Shown: positions 49,078 to 57,784, counted from the first letter of the stretch. The stretch is DNA of 64,000 bases from Cumulibacter soli (GCF_004382795.1 NZ_SMSG01000003.1:434001-498000), one strand, 5' to 3'. The notes: generated from the letters alone by a model not told the origin. A program made the numbers and translations.

Positions 49078-50370
49078 TCAGTTCGCTGGCGCCGCAGCGG
49101 CACGAAGCGTGAGGACGGCCGTCTCCGGTGGCGCGCCGATGCGGAACGGTGGACCCCAGAAGCCTGTGCCACGACTGACGTAGATCTGGGTGCGTTCGTT
49201 AACGGCGTGGAGGCCGTGCACATACTTCTGATCGGCGCGCACGATGTGGTGGAACGGCCACATCTGGCCGCCATGAGTATGCCCGGCAAGTTGCAGGTCG
49301 ACCTGGTGTGCTGCCGCATCGGCGGACTGTTTGGGTTGGTGCGCAAGGAGCAGCACTGGTAGGTCCGGGTCGACGCCGGATAGCGCGTCCGCAAGCCGCG
49401 GGCCATGGCCGTCGATACCGGACGACCTACCGGTTGGGTCGTCGATCCCCGCGATGATCAACCGGCCCTCTCCGCGTTGGTAGACCTCGTGCGTGTTATG
49501 CAGGAATCGCCATCCGAACTCGGTCATCTGCTCGCCCCAATAGACCGCATCGCTGAAGTACTCGTGATTCCCGGTGATGAAATACTTGTGCTCGGCCCTG
49601 ACGTCGGCGAGTTGTTTGGCGGCCGGCAAACGTAACTTGGGATCCCCGTCGGCTAGATCGCCTGTGTGGCAATAGATATCGGCGTCGATCCCGTTGATTT
49701 GGCGGACCCGCGCGGCCATCCATCGCGTGCCGAGAATCCGCGACAGGTGCGTATCGGTCACCTGCACGATCCGTAAGCCGTCGAGATCGCGATGAAGGCG
49801 GGGGATATGTATGTCGGTTTCACGAATCGGTGTTCGGGCCAGGGCTCGCCAGGAGCCGTACGTCAGCACGAGCAGCGTCCACACGAGCACGGCTGCGCTG
49901 GCGATCCGTCCACCCTCATCGACGTCGGTTGCCCACAGCGCGAACCGAAGGACCTCGCCGATGAGGGTCCACACGAACAGTTGGAATATGACGCCGAGCC
50001 AGGTCACGCCAATAGCGCTGGCGAGATCCCGCTTCAGCAGTTGGCCGCAAACCAGAAGCAGAACCATCACAGCCGCGGCGACCACACCAGTGAGAACCGC
50101 ACCGCCAGTTGACATAATGTCTGCCGAGGTGAGCAGTCGCCACGCGGGGTACACATGTAGTAGCAGCGCGATGCACGAGATCACCGCCAGTACGACCAAC
50201 CCGCGTACGCCGGGCGGTCCGTGGCTCGACTGGCGTTGTGCATCGTTCGGCGCGACTGATCTGTGTGATCCGCGAGCTTCAGATGCCGACGGTCCGGGTG
50301 TGCCGACATCTGGGCTCGCCGGCTTGTAGCTATGACGTTGAGGCCCAGTTGGCGAATGTGCAGCGCTCAT
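49078..50370 (-). CDS. Membrane-bound metallophosphoesterase
   Basis: A ~430-residue protein with a disordered N-terminus, four membrane helices (about 57-175) and a calcineurin-like phosphoesterase domain. Metal ligands: QVTDTHLSRI (Asp and His), HTGDLADGD (Asp), FITGNHEYFSD (Asn, His), LLLAHQPKQS (His) and LAGHTHGGQMWP (His pair). It resembles YkuE/YaeI-type phosphodiesterases that act near the membrane; the substrate is unknown. ATG at 50370 is assumed; a GTG at 50385 is in frame. Confidence 0.88.
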   Translation of the reverse strand: MSAAHSPTGPQRHSYKPASPDVGTPGPSASEARGSHRSVAPNDAQRQSSHGPPGVRGLVVLAVISCIALLLHVYPAWRLLTSADIMSTGGAVLTGVVAAAVMVLLLVCGQLLKRDLASAIGVTWLGVIFQLFVWTLIGEVLRFALWATDVDEGGRIASAAVLVWTLLVLTYGSWRALARTPIRETDIHIPRLHRDLDGLRIVQVTDTHLSRILGTRWMAARVRQINGIDADIYCHTGDLADGDPKLRLPAAKQLADVRAEHKYFITGNHEYFSDAVYWGEQMTEFGWRFLHNTHEVYQRGEGRLIIAGIDDPTGRSSGIDGHGPRLADALSGVDPDLPVLLLAHQPKQSADAAAHQVDLQLAGHTHGGQMWPFHHIVRADQKYVHGLHAVNERTQIYVSRGTGFWGPPFRIGAPPETAVLTLRAAAAPAN

Positions 50371-50971
50371 GCGCCACACCGACACGAACTCATCGCAGGT
50401 CCGGACAGATTCAAGTTCGTGCTCCCATTCGAGGTGCGGTTACTCTCGGTAGAAACGTCACTGTGACGTTTCTACCGAGAGTAACCGGATGCGGGGCAGA
50501 CGAGCTCGGTGACGGCCCGTCGCAGCATCGAACCATTTTCCCGCGATTCCGACCGACTTGCCACGGCGGCATTCTCGTCGCCGAGTCGGTCGGCGTACCC
50601 GGCGTGGATTTCGAGGTCCACAACGGGCCGCTTGATGCACACATCGGCGCGGACGCGACGCGTGGACGGTCGAGTCGACACTATGTGGATCTCACGCCGC
50701 GACGTCGGCGCAGATCGGGATACGTCGATACAGGTGGGCGCCGGACAGGCTCGCGCGCGCCGCAGTTCGCGGAGTATCCAATGCGCCGATAATCGACATT
50801 ATGTCAGTTAATCTGCGCAATGCGCGGATGAAATGATTGCGCCGACCCCGCACCGCCGCGCTCCCACCATCGCCTTGAGATGGGCCCGAGTTGCGGAAAC
50901 GTCGCCACAGGCAACGTTCGACGACTTCATGCGCTGACGGCGAGATCCGCGGGTTCGGTGATCGGGTCAGA
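50371..50971. other. Non-coding region with palindrome and possible gene remains
   Basis: About 600 bases lack a convincing gene. A 51-bp palindrome lies at 50437-50487. On the minus strand an open frame (about 50680-50472) contains a sensible-looking stretch, VDLEIHAGYADRLGDENAAV, but its start is not credible and its stop falls inside the palindrome, so it may be a gene remnant. Nothing else is recognised from 50690 to 50971. Confidence 0.4.
50437..50487. repeat. 51-bp perfect palindrome
   Basis: Two perfect 25-base arms (first bases CGGTTACTCTCGGTAGAAAC) surround a single central T. The centre reads GTCACTGTGAC. It is too symmetric for chance and has no T run, so it may be an operator, a mobile-element end or a miniature repeat rather than a simple terminator. 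Confidence 0.95.
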
Positions 50972-51685
50972 TCAAGCGAGCCTCGGCGACACGGGCTCCG
51001 TCGACCCGCGGTCCTGTGGCGCCGGATACCGCACGGCTGCGGGAAAGCAGCGCAGTAGCGCAGCCAGCCGCGCGGTATCACCCGCCACCTCGGCGTCCGC
51101 CCGCTCGACCGCATCGCGCAACACTTCCCCGGCGAACACCAGATTGCGAAACGTCGCCACCTCCGGCACGGTCAGCCACGCGTCGGGGTCGGACTGCTCA
51201 CCGCGGGCCAACTCGAGGCGCCCGCCCGCAACGGTGGCCTGAAACCGGTCGCCAGCAACGTCCAGTTGACAGCGCAGCGACAGCTCCCCCGCCAGTGCCG
51301 GATCGAAGGTCGCGCGTAAGGCGAACAGCAGCGCGTCCACGCTGAGTTCTGCCGCGCCGTCCTCAGGCAGTGGTGCGCGGCTGCCCCAGCGGGCCAGCGC
51401 GAGGAGCACCGGCTCCAGTTCCTGCCCACGATCGGTGAGCTCGTACACGGCAGCACGTGCGGGCGGGCCCAGACGCCTTCGCTGCACCACGCCATCGGCT
51501 TCAAGCTCGCGCAAGCGCTGCGCGAGGACGTTCTGGCTCATCTGTGGTAGCCCACGGTGCAGGTCTGAGTAGCGCTTCGGGCCGAACACCAGCTCCCGCA
51601 CAACGAGTAACGCCCACCGTTCGCCGACCGCGTTGAGCGCTCGCGCGATGCCGCAGGGGTCGTCGAACAGCCGCTTCTTACTCAT
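50972..51685 (-). CDS. HxlR-family winged-helix regulator
   Basis: The 237-residue protein has an N-terminal HxlR domain: CGIARALNAVGERWALLVVRELVFGPKR, then FGPKRYSDLHRGLPQMSQNV and LTDRGQELEPVLLALARWG. The Cys11 in DDPCGI is at the position used for redox sensing in some HxlR proteins. The C-terminal ~110 residues form an SCP2-like domain, which may bind a small ligand. It is divergent from a VOC gene across about 140 bp with a palindrome, so that gene is its likely target. Confidence 0.9.
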   Translation of the reverse strand: MSKKRLFDDPCGIARALNAVGERWALLVVRELVFGPKRYSDLHRGLPQMSQNVLAQRLRELEADGVVQRRRLGPPARAAVYELTDRGQELEPVLLALARWGSRAPLPEDGAAELSVDALLFALRATFDPALAGELSLRCQLDVAGDRFQATVAGGRLELARGEQSDPDAWLTVPEVATFRNLVFAGEVLRDAVERADAEVAGDTARLAALLRCFPAAVRYPAPQDRGSTEPVSPRLA

Positions 51686-51719
51686 GGGGGAGATTCTACT
51701 TGCACAATAGGCGGATATT

Positions 51720-51734
51720 CTCCTACATTAGGAG
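51720..51734. promoter_or_regulatory. Candidate HxlR operator
   Basis: CTCCTA(CAT)TAGGAG is a perfect 6-bp-arm palindrome with further partial symmetry (ATATT on the left, GTATTA on the right). It lies 35 nt upstream of the HxlR gene in the region it shares with the VOC gene. Confidence 0.5.
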
Positions 51735-51827
51735 TATTAGGACTGTGACTTCCGCCGCTGGCACCGCCGGTGCTTTGGGTTCCGGGCGTCATGCGCGACA
51801 AGGTACGGACACGACTAGGAGCGAACG

Positions 51828-52595
51828 ATGAGCGAATTGACCACCACACAGCCGACTGGAACACCGACCTGGATCGACCTGGGCATCCCGGATCTCGACC
51901 GCGCGATGACCTTCTACGGCGCGTTGTTCGGCTGGGAGTTCGATGTGTGGCCGGCGGAGTACGGTCACTACACCCAGTGCTTGCTACGGGGCAGACCGGT
52001 AGCGGCCATCAGGCCGAACCCCAATCCCGACGCCACAGTGTTCTGGTGGAATGTTTACTTCGCGACGGATGACTGTGACGCCGCGGCCGCTCGGGCGCGG
52101 GACGCGGGCGGCTCGATCATCACCGGCCCGATGGACGTGCTGGACCAGGGCCGGACGGCGATCATCAAAGACACCACCGGTGCGCAATGTGGACTGTGGC
52201 AGGCTGGCACCCACATCGGCTGCCAGATCGTCAACGAGCCGAGCGCCCTGCTTCGCAACGACCTGGTCACTGCGGAATCCGGGCCCGCTCGCGATTTCTA
52301 CGTCGCGGTCTTCGGCTACACATTGGATGCCAACCCGGACCTGCCCGAGGTCGACTTCACGTTCCTGCGCCGACAGGACGGCCACGAGATCGGCGGCATC
52401 GTCGGTGATCCACACGCCACGACCTCCCGTTGGGGAACGATGTTCCAGGTGGACGACGTCGATGCGGCAGCGCGGCGAGCGGTAGCCGCCGGTGGGACCG
52501 CGGGCGAGCCCTACGACATGATCTACGGGCGGGTCGCGAACATCACGGATCCGTTCGGCACGGAGTTCGATGTCGGTGCGGCGATGACGAACTGA
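51828..52595 (+). CDS. Two-domain VOC family protein
   Basis: A 255-residue protein made of two VOC modules. The first spans about 12-125 (WIDLGIPDLDRAMTFYGALFGWEF to CGLWQAG) and the second about 130-250 (RDFYVAVFGYTLD, ITDPFGTEFDVG). Such CFP32/glyoxalase-like proteins occur in toxin or aldehyde response. AGGAG precedes the ATG. It is divergent from and probably controlled by the HxlR regulator. The substrate is unknown. Confidence 0.88.
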   Translation: MSELTTTQPTGTPTWIDLGIPDLDRAMTFYGALFGWEFDVWPAEYGHYTQCLLRGRPVAAIRPNPNPDATVFWWNVYFATDDCDAAAARARDAGGSIITGPMDVLDQGRTAIIKDTTGAQCGLWQAGTHIGCQIVNEPSALLRNDLVTAESGPARDFYVAVFGYTLDANPDLPEVDFTFLRRQDGHEIGGIVGDPHATTSRWGTMFQVDDVDAAARRAVAAGGTAGEPYDMIYGRVANITDPFGTEFDVGAAMTN

Positions 52596-52643
52596 GCTGG
52601 CGATCGGCCTGGCCGAGTGGTCAACCTCGCCAGGACGTTGACC

Positions 52644-52688
52644 CTACGGATGTCGTAGGGCGTGGACCTCCTCATCAAGGTGAGCTCG
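52644..52688 (-). pseudogene. Possible C-terminal remnant of a deaminase-like gene
   Basis: The minus strand encodes LDEEVHALRHP then a stop, which resembles the end of the deaminase pseudogene at 53470 (DLAEEVRDLQRR), and the DNA is similar over about 35 nt (GTAGGNCGNGGACCTCCTC type match). An in-frame stop lies shortly upstream. The remaining gap (52596-52823) holds no gene. Confidence 0.25.
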
Positions 52689-52823
52689 AGGTCGGCAGGC
52701 AATACATAGTCAGGCTGAACGTGCGTGCACGGCCCATGGGCATCGCCTGCTTCATTCAGATGGGCGATCCTCGCCCGGTCCGGATCGCCGCCCTACCTGA
52801 CACAGCGTGGCTACGCTCTAGAG

Positions 52824-53306
52824 ATGGCCGTTTCGACTCCTCCTAGCATTCGACGACGCACTCGGCGTGACTGCGAAAGCGTCGTCTCTTGGATCGATAA
52901 CGCGACTGACCTCTATCTCTTCACCGGGCCGCGTTTGCGATGGCCTGTCGACGTTGCGCAGCTACACGAGATGAACCAGGTTGCGGGGCTCTCAGCGTGG
53001 GTTCTTGTCGACGTCACAACGTCCGAGGTAGTTGGTCACTTCGACGTGACGCTCGCCGACAGCACTGCAAGCCTGGGGCGCGTCATCATCGACCCGAAAC
53101 GTCGAGGGCAGGGATACGCGCACACCCTCGTGAATCACGCAATCTCGCTGACCCGTCAACTCGGCGCATCGCTGCTCTCACTCAACGTCATCGTCGGCAA
53201 CGACACCGCCATCCACGTCTACGAGCAGGCGGGCTTCTGCAAAACCGATAGCAACGAACGACCAGGTGTGCACAAGATGACTCTGCGACTCGCCGCGACT
53301 CGGTAG
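52824..53306 (+). CDS. GNAT family N-acetyltransferase
   Basis: The 160-residue protein has the acetyl-CoA-binding motif of GNAT enzymes (RVIIDPKRRGQGYAHTLVNHA, with RRGQGYA as motif A) and the later SLNVIVGNDTAIHVYEQAGF, where the Tyr is the usual general acid. ATG at 52824 is fixed by TACGCT (52812-52817) six nt upstream; an upstream ORF start (52725) is unlikely. The acceptor substrate is unknown. Confidence 0.87.
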   Translation: MAVSTPPSIRRRTRRDCESVVSWIDNATDLYLFTGPRLRWPVDVAQLHEMNQVAGLSAWVLVDVTTSEVVGHFDVTLADSTASLGRVIIDPKRRGQGYAHTLVNHAISLTRQLGASLLSLNVIVGNDTAIHVYEQAGFCKTDSNERPGVHKMTLRLAATR

Positions 53307-53469
53307 CGAAGTCTCGGGTAATGCGATTGTCCGTCACACTCGGTCAATGGAGTCTGACGCAAATTGAACCGAGCGGCGCGGGCTCGTAACCGGGCTAAAC
53401 TGGCGGGTCCACGGAATCTGAACTCGCCGGTCCCGCGTGCGCAGGGTCGCCAGGCGATTCGAATGCAGG

Positions 53470-53953
53470 TCACCCGCCAAAGTACCGACGTTGTAGGTCG
53501 CGGACCTCCTCCGCCAAGTCGTCCACCGGGCCGTCGACCAGCACCCCAGGGGCAACCTCGGTGATCGGCAGCGGTCGCACGGGCCATGCTGCGGCACCAA
53601 GCTCAGCCAGCCACCCCTGCAACTGTCCGGCCGAGCTCGCAACCACGATCCGCCCCAGCCCTACCCACGCGTGCGCGGCCGCGCACATCGGACAGTGTTC
53701 ACTTGAGGCGTAGACCGTCGCCGCCGCGCGCTGCTTCGGTTCCACGTTCGCGAGCCCACCGCGCCGCTGCGAGCTCGGCGTGCTGGCTGCGGTCCCCCGT
53801 CGACGCGTGGTTGTGGTCTTCAAACCTCACCTTGCTGTCGGCGTCGACCAGCACCACACCAAATGGATTGTCCCCGTTCTCGAGCGCGGTTCGCGCCAGA
53901 TCAACACTGCGACGCAGGTGAACCCGATCCGTTTCATTGATCATGAGAGTCAT
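53470..53953 (-). pseudogene. Frameshifted nucleoside/cytidine deaminase-like gene
   Basis: Two frames together make one CDA-fold deaminase. The first (53953 to about 53755) has MTLMINETDRVHLRRS, NPFGVVLVDADSK and the zinc/proton-shuttle motif QHAEL. The second (about 53755 to 53470) continues NVEPKQRAAATVYASSEHCPMCAAAH with the CPMC zinc motif and the usual C-terminus. An extra base around 53745-53760 breaks the frame; without it the protein would be about 160 residues (guanine deaminase/tRNA-deaminase group). It is a true pseudogene or an assembly error. Confidence 0.75.
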
Positions 53954-54329
53954 TGTGCACGGACGGTCGGACAGGGAATCGCTGCGGCAGGCATTGCCCG
54001 CACTGCCGGGAAGCAGTCATACGCTCTAACCCGTCGAACACCCACACCGGGGTGGTCGGGTAATTCTGCGTGGACTATCTCGGAAGGACAATGACTATTC
54101 TGCGAGTTGGTCGATCCGACTACTGCGTGACGCTCGTCGAGATCGGCAAACATCGCCGTCGCACCCCGATGGCGATATTTTCGGTGTTGGGCGCCGACGT
54201 ACTCGAAAGCGACGACCCATAAACAGTCTATCGTCCACCGGAGGCGACTTTCGTCGACAGGGTCGCACAGTCTTGAGCGCTATCGGGACGACAAGGTGCA
54301 CCTGCCTATGCGTCAGAATGGAGTTTGTG
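53954..54329. other. Gap with one possible small ORF
   Basis: About 375 bases between the deaminase pseudogene and the racemase-like gene. The only candidate gene is the 43-codon ORF at 54091-54222. No tRNA or terminator is seen. Confidence 0.4.
54091..54222 (+). CDS. Possible 43-residue small protein
   Basis: An ATG preceded by GGAAGGACA opens a 43-codon frame starting MTILRVGRSDYCVTLVEIG, with a basic patch (KHRRR), a hydrophobic run (MAIFSVLG) and an acidic end (LESDDP). The ribosome-binding site is good but only 3 nt from the ATG, shorter than usual. No family is recognised; it may be chance. Confidence 0.3.
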   Translation: MTILRVGRSDYCVTLVEIGKHRRRTPMAIFSVLGADVLESDDP

Positions 54330-54971
54330 GTGACAATCGGGTTCGTACACACCGCCAAGGCGCACGTCGATACTTTCGACGCCCTGGTCCACACTTCGTC
54401 GGCCTCTACTCGAACCGTGCATGTCATCGCTGAGGATCTGCTGGCGCGAGCGCGGCACTACGGGCAGGGGTCTGACCTCTTAGTTGACGTGCAGGCAGCA
54501 GTGACCCAACTCGCCGAACTCGGAGCCGACGTGGTGGTATGCACCTGCTCGACTCTTGGCCCGATCGCTGAACGGACTAGTTCGACAGTCCCAGTGGTGC
54601 GTGTGGACCGTCCGATGGCGCAGGCGGCAGTGAGCATCGGCACGCGCATCGCAGTGATCGCGGCGTTGGAGTCGACGCTGCTGCCAACGAGAGTTCTACT
54701 CACCGAAGAGGCGCATGAAGCTGGCACGTCTATAGAGATAGTCGAGATTTTCGCGCGCAACGCGTGGCGCGAGTTCGGATCCGGGAATATGGCGTCGTAC
54801 GCCGCGCAGATTGCCAAGGAGGCTCGCCGGGTCTCGTTAACCGTCGATGTAGTCGTACTCGCGCAGGCAAGCATGACCGAGGCACTCCCCCTGCTCGACG
54901 ACATGTCGACCATCGTCCTCACCAGCCCACAACTCGCAGTAGAAACGGCAATCGCATGGGCAAGCGACTGA
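54330..54971 (+). CDS. Asp/Glu racemase superfamily protein
   Basis: A ~213-residue protein resembling the aspartate/glutamate racemase fold. The first catalytic Cys is present in VVVCTCSTLGPIAE. The second position reads VVVLAQASMTE, without the expected Cys, so ordinary two-base racemisation is doubtful; such proteins are common but poorly characterised. GTG at 54330 is chosen for the GGAG 6 nt upstream; ATG at 54318 and GTG at 54327 are alternatives. Confidence 0.75.
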   Translation: MTIGFVHTAKAHVDTFDALVHTSSASTRTVHVIAEDLLARARHYGQGSDLLVDVQAAVTQLAELGADVVVCTCSTLGPIAERTSSTVPVVRVDRPMAQAAVSIGTRIAVIAALESTLLPTRVLLTEEAHEAGTSIEIVEIFARNAWREFGSGNMASYAAQIAKEARRVSLTVDVVVLAQASMTEALPLLDDMSTIVLTSPQLAVETAIAWASD

Positions 54972-55085
54972 CGCTTCGAGTTTCACGAGGCAGGGTTCCC
55001 GTTACGACGACACGTCGCTTGTGAGTGGTTGCGCGCGGTGCAGGAGGATGCTGCGTGAACCGTCCCGGGGTGGCATGCTGCGGTG

Positions 55086-56135
55086 ATGACCAGTGGTGCA
55101 GTAGATCGTCTGGCTTTGGGTCGGCTCGCGCGCGATTGCGCGGCACGCTGGACGAAGGAGGCAGTCGACATCGAGGCGTTCCTGGCGACGCAGGTTGATG
55201 ACGTCTCACACCGAGACGTCGTGGGTCCACTTCGTCCGGCGACCGGCGGCAGCGGCGTAGTGATCGTTGAGGGTCAGGAGGTAGCCACCTGGGGCAACCC
55301 TGAAGCGGTGGAGATGTCATTCAGCGTCACAAAGACGGTCGTGTCGCTCGTGGCCGGGATCGCCTTCGATGACGGGCTTCTCATCCCGGACCAGCGTGTT
55401 AGTGACGTCGTCGAGGTCCCCCAACTTCAGGGGGCGCTTACTACGCAAATCACCTGGCAACACCTTCTGCAGCAGACAAGTCAGTGGGACGGCGAACTGT
55501 GGGGCAAGCCGACCAGCGTTGACGCGCAGAGTTTTCGAGAGGGCACGGAGGTACACGGCACTGCGCCAGGTGATGGCTGGGCGTACAACGATGTGCGCAT
55601 CAACCTGTTGTGTTACGTGCTCACCCTGTTATTCAGACAGCCGCTATCGGATGTCCTGCGCGAGCGTGTGATGGATCCGATCGGGGCATCGTCGACCTGG
55701 TCGTGGCACGGGTACACCTCCAGTGTCATCGAACTCGACGATCGCGCGGTCGAGGTGGTTTCCGGCGGCGCACATTGGGGCGGCGGTTTATTCATCAACG
55801 CACGCGATCTCGCCCGCATCGGCGATCTGTACCTCAGAGGCGGTCTCCACAACGGCACCCGAGTGGTGAGTGCTGAGTGGATCAAGCGATCCTGGACACC
55901 GTGTCCGGTCAAGCCCGGGTACGGATACTTGTGGTGGCTCAATGATGATCAGGTCCCCTGGCCAGGGGCACCGCGGACCGGGCGGAGCGCGCGTGGAAAC
56001 GGTGGGCGGCACCTCCTATGGGTTGATCCCGCGCGTAATCTCGCGCTCGCCTCACGCTGGACAGAGGATCCCCTTCACCTCATACGCGCAGTCTCTGACG
56101 CAGTGGCCCCGCGCCTTGGCGGCGTCGAGCTATGA
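55086..56135 (+). CDS. Serine hydrolase (class C beta-lactamase/esterase fold)
   Basis: The 349-residue protein has the beta-lactamase-fold motifs SVTK (SXXK, nucleophile Ser) and WAYNDVRIN (YXN), and a late GNGGRHLLW in place of the KTG box. No signal peptide, so it is cytoplasmic and more likely an esterase or amidase than a drug-resistance enzyme. ATG at 55086 is preferred over GTG at 55083; CATGCT six nt upstream is a near-consensus leaderless -10. Confidence 0.87.
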   Translation: MTSGAVDRLALGRLARDCAARWTKEAVDIEAFLATQVDDVSHRDVVGPLRPATGGSGVVIVEGQEVATWGNPEAVEMSFSVTKTVVSLVAGIAFDDGLLIPDQRVSDVVEVPQLQGALTTQITWQHLLQQTSQWDGELWGKPTSVDAQSFREGTEVHGTAPGDGWAYNDVRINLLCYVLTLLFRQPLSDVLRERVMDPIGASSTWSWHGYTSSVIELDDRAVEVVSGGAHWGGGLFINARDLARIGDLYLRGGLHNGTRVVSAEWIKRSWTPCPVKPGYGYLWWLNDDQVPWPGAPRTGRSARGNGGRHLLWVDPARNLALASRWTEDPLHLIRAVSDAVAPRLGGVEL

Positions 56136-56271
56136 ACACCGGGCAATCGAACGTTCGACCGGAGTCCATCTAGACCGCTAAGTTCATTGACGCCTGGCGG
56201 CCAGCAGTGTCGAATCACGCGGCGCGGCCGGATAGTCTTCACCTGTCTGATCCTCGACGAAAGCTCCACGT

Positions 56272-56943
56272 ATGCAACCCGCTGTTCTTTTCGATCTCGA
56301 CGGGCTTTTGATCGACTCCGAGCCAATATGGGAGGCAGCAAAGTCTGAGGTCTTCGGCGCATTCGGTCTGCACCTCACCCAGGAGATGCAAACAGAAACG
56401 CGCGGCATGCGCCAAAGGGACATGGTGGCCTATTGGTTCAAGCGAGCCAATATTCAAGCCGACCCAGCCGACATCGAAGACAAGATTGTCAATGGCGTGT
56501 GCGACATGCTCCGGGACGTGAAGTTGATGCCCGGCGCTGAACAAGCAGTCGCAGCGTGCGCACGCGTGTCGAAGTCGATGGCTGTCGTCTCATCCTCCCC
56601 GGAGTCGGTGATCCGACAAGCGTTGGAAAGCACACGGCTGGCTCAGTCTTTCGATGTCGTGTTCTCAGCCGAGGACGACGAATTCGGAAAACCTCACCCG
56701 GGTGCCTTCCTGCGCGCGGCCACAACGCTGCAGATACCGCCCGACGAATGCGTAGTGCTTGAAGACTCACTCAACGGCGTCCTAGCCGGAGTATCCGCCC
56801 AGATGGCCGTTATCGCCGTGCCCGACGAGGACAACCGCGGCGATCCTCGCTTTGCGATTGCAAGTCTGATTCTCGACAGCCTCGAGGAACTTGATCCAGG
56901 CGATATCGGGCACGTTCTGTCCACCCCTACGCGCGCACGATAG
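56272..56943 (+). CDS. HAD-family phosphatase
   Basis: A 223-residue haloacid-dehalogenase-type sugar-phosphate phosphatase. Motif I is FDLDGLLIDSEP, with a helical cap (about 20-85), motif II VVSSSPES (Ser), motif III Lys in FGKPHPGAF, and motif IV VLEDSLNGVLAG. It resembles the HxpB/2-deoxyglucose-6-phosphatase group. TAGTCT about 30 nt before the ATG may be its -10 box. Confidence 0.9.
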   Translation: MQPAVLFDLDGLLIDSEPIWEAAKSEVFGAFGLHLTQEMQTETRGMRQRDMVAYWFKRANIQADPADIEDKIVNGVCDMLRDVKLMPGAEQAVAACARVSKSMAVVSSSPESVIRQALESTRLAQSFDVVFSAEDDEFGKPHPGAFLRAATTLQIPPDECVVLEDSLNGVLAGVSAQMAVIAVPDEDNRGDPRFAIASLILDSLEELDPGDIGHVLSTPTRAR

Positions 56944-56976
56944 CTTTCGGCCGCGGGACCGCCTCGAGTTCTGCGG

Positions 56977-57480
56977 CTATCCGCATTCGTAGAACGCTAC
57001 AAGGGTCCCCTCGTGATCGCGTTCGTCGACGAATACGAAACCTGCTTTCTGCAGCACCCGACGGCTTGCGCTGTGGTCGATCTCGGTGAACGCCACCAAC
57101 GCCCGATACCGTCCGGCGTCGGGATTCTCGCGGTGCCAGGCCACGAGTTCTCGCGCAAGCTCGGTACCGATTCCGCGACCCCACACCTCCCGACACAAGG
57201 TGTATCCGAGCTCGCGATGCCCGCGATTCAGTCCAAAGCCGGCCCGGCCAATCATTACACCGCGCGGATTCGTGACGCGCCACTTCGTCCACCCCTGGGT
57301 TGCTTGCTGCGCCAGGTAGCGACCTAATCGTTGCTCAGATTGTTCCCTTGATTCAGGTGCGCCGCCGATGTATCGCATCACCTGCGGATCGGCATGCAAT
57401 GCGTGCAGATCGCCTATATCGCTGGGGACCCAGGTAGTCAGCGAGAACCGGTCGGTACCTATGACGGTCTGCCTACGCAT
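56977..57480 (-). CDS. GNAT acetyltransferase, RimJ/RimL-like
   Basis: The 167-residue protein has RimJ/RimL-type features: TDRFSLTTWVPSDIGDLHALHADP, RAGFGLNRGHRELGYTL, then CREVWGRGIGTELARELV (acetyl-CoA motif) and HSASRRVLQKAGF. ATG at 57480 is chosen because TAGGAT ends 8 nt before it; ATGs at 57486 and 57546 are in frame. It is convergent with the HAD gene. The target is unknown. Confidence 0.85.
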   Translation of the reverse strand: MRRQTVIGTDRFSLTTWVPSDIGDLHALHADPQVMRYIGGAPESREQSEQRLGRYLAQQATQGWTKWRVTNPRGVMIGRAGFGLNRGHRELGYTLCREVWGRGIGTELARELVAWHRENPDAGRYRALVAFTEIDHSASRRVLQKAGFVFVDERDHEGTLVAFYECG

Positions 57481-57784
57481 ACTCATCGATCCTAGCCACG
57501 CTTGGCAACCGATAAAAGGATCTTGGGCGGCGCTGTCACACGTCACCCGCCCATCGGCTTATGACGCGGCCTGTCGCGTGATGACCATCGGCAACCGCAT
57601 CATGTCCGAGCATCGTTAGTTCGTGATGCCCAGTTGTGTGTCGCGCGTACCAATGGCACCGCTATAGGCCGACATGTTGGCTCTAGATGGGGACCGGCGC
57701 CGGCGCGCCTCCCTCTCGGGGTATACGACGATGTCACTCTCTGGAGTGATGTGGGATGAGGCCCTGTCCGGCTGAACTAAGGCC
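57481..57784. other. Intergenic region with an inverted repeat before the ABC operon
   Basis: About 300 bases without a gene. TCACTC(TCTG)GAGTGA at 57734-57749, 36 nt before the ABC ATPase ATG, is a perfect 6-bp-arm repeat and a possible site for the response regulator of this operon. No clear promoter boxes were found. Confidence 0.4.

Noticed and set aside
50238-50792. 184-residue plus-strand ORF across the palindrome
   Set aside because: It reads through both palindrome arms, has no ribosome-binding site or recognisable domain, and overlaps the metallophosphoesterase start.
53380-53460. tRNA-like segment after the GNAT gene
   Set aside because: A GTTCAGATTCC-like T arm and paired GGCGGG/CCCGCC blocks appear, but no anticodon arm or acceptor stem can be formed.
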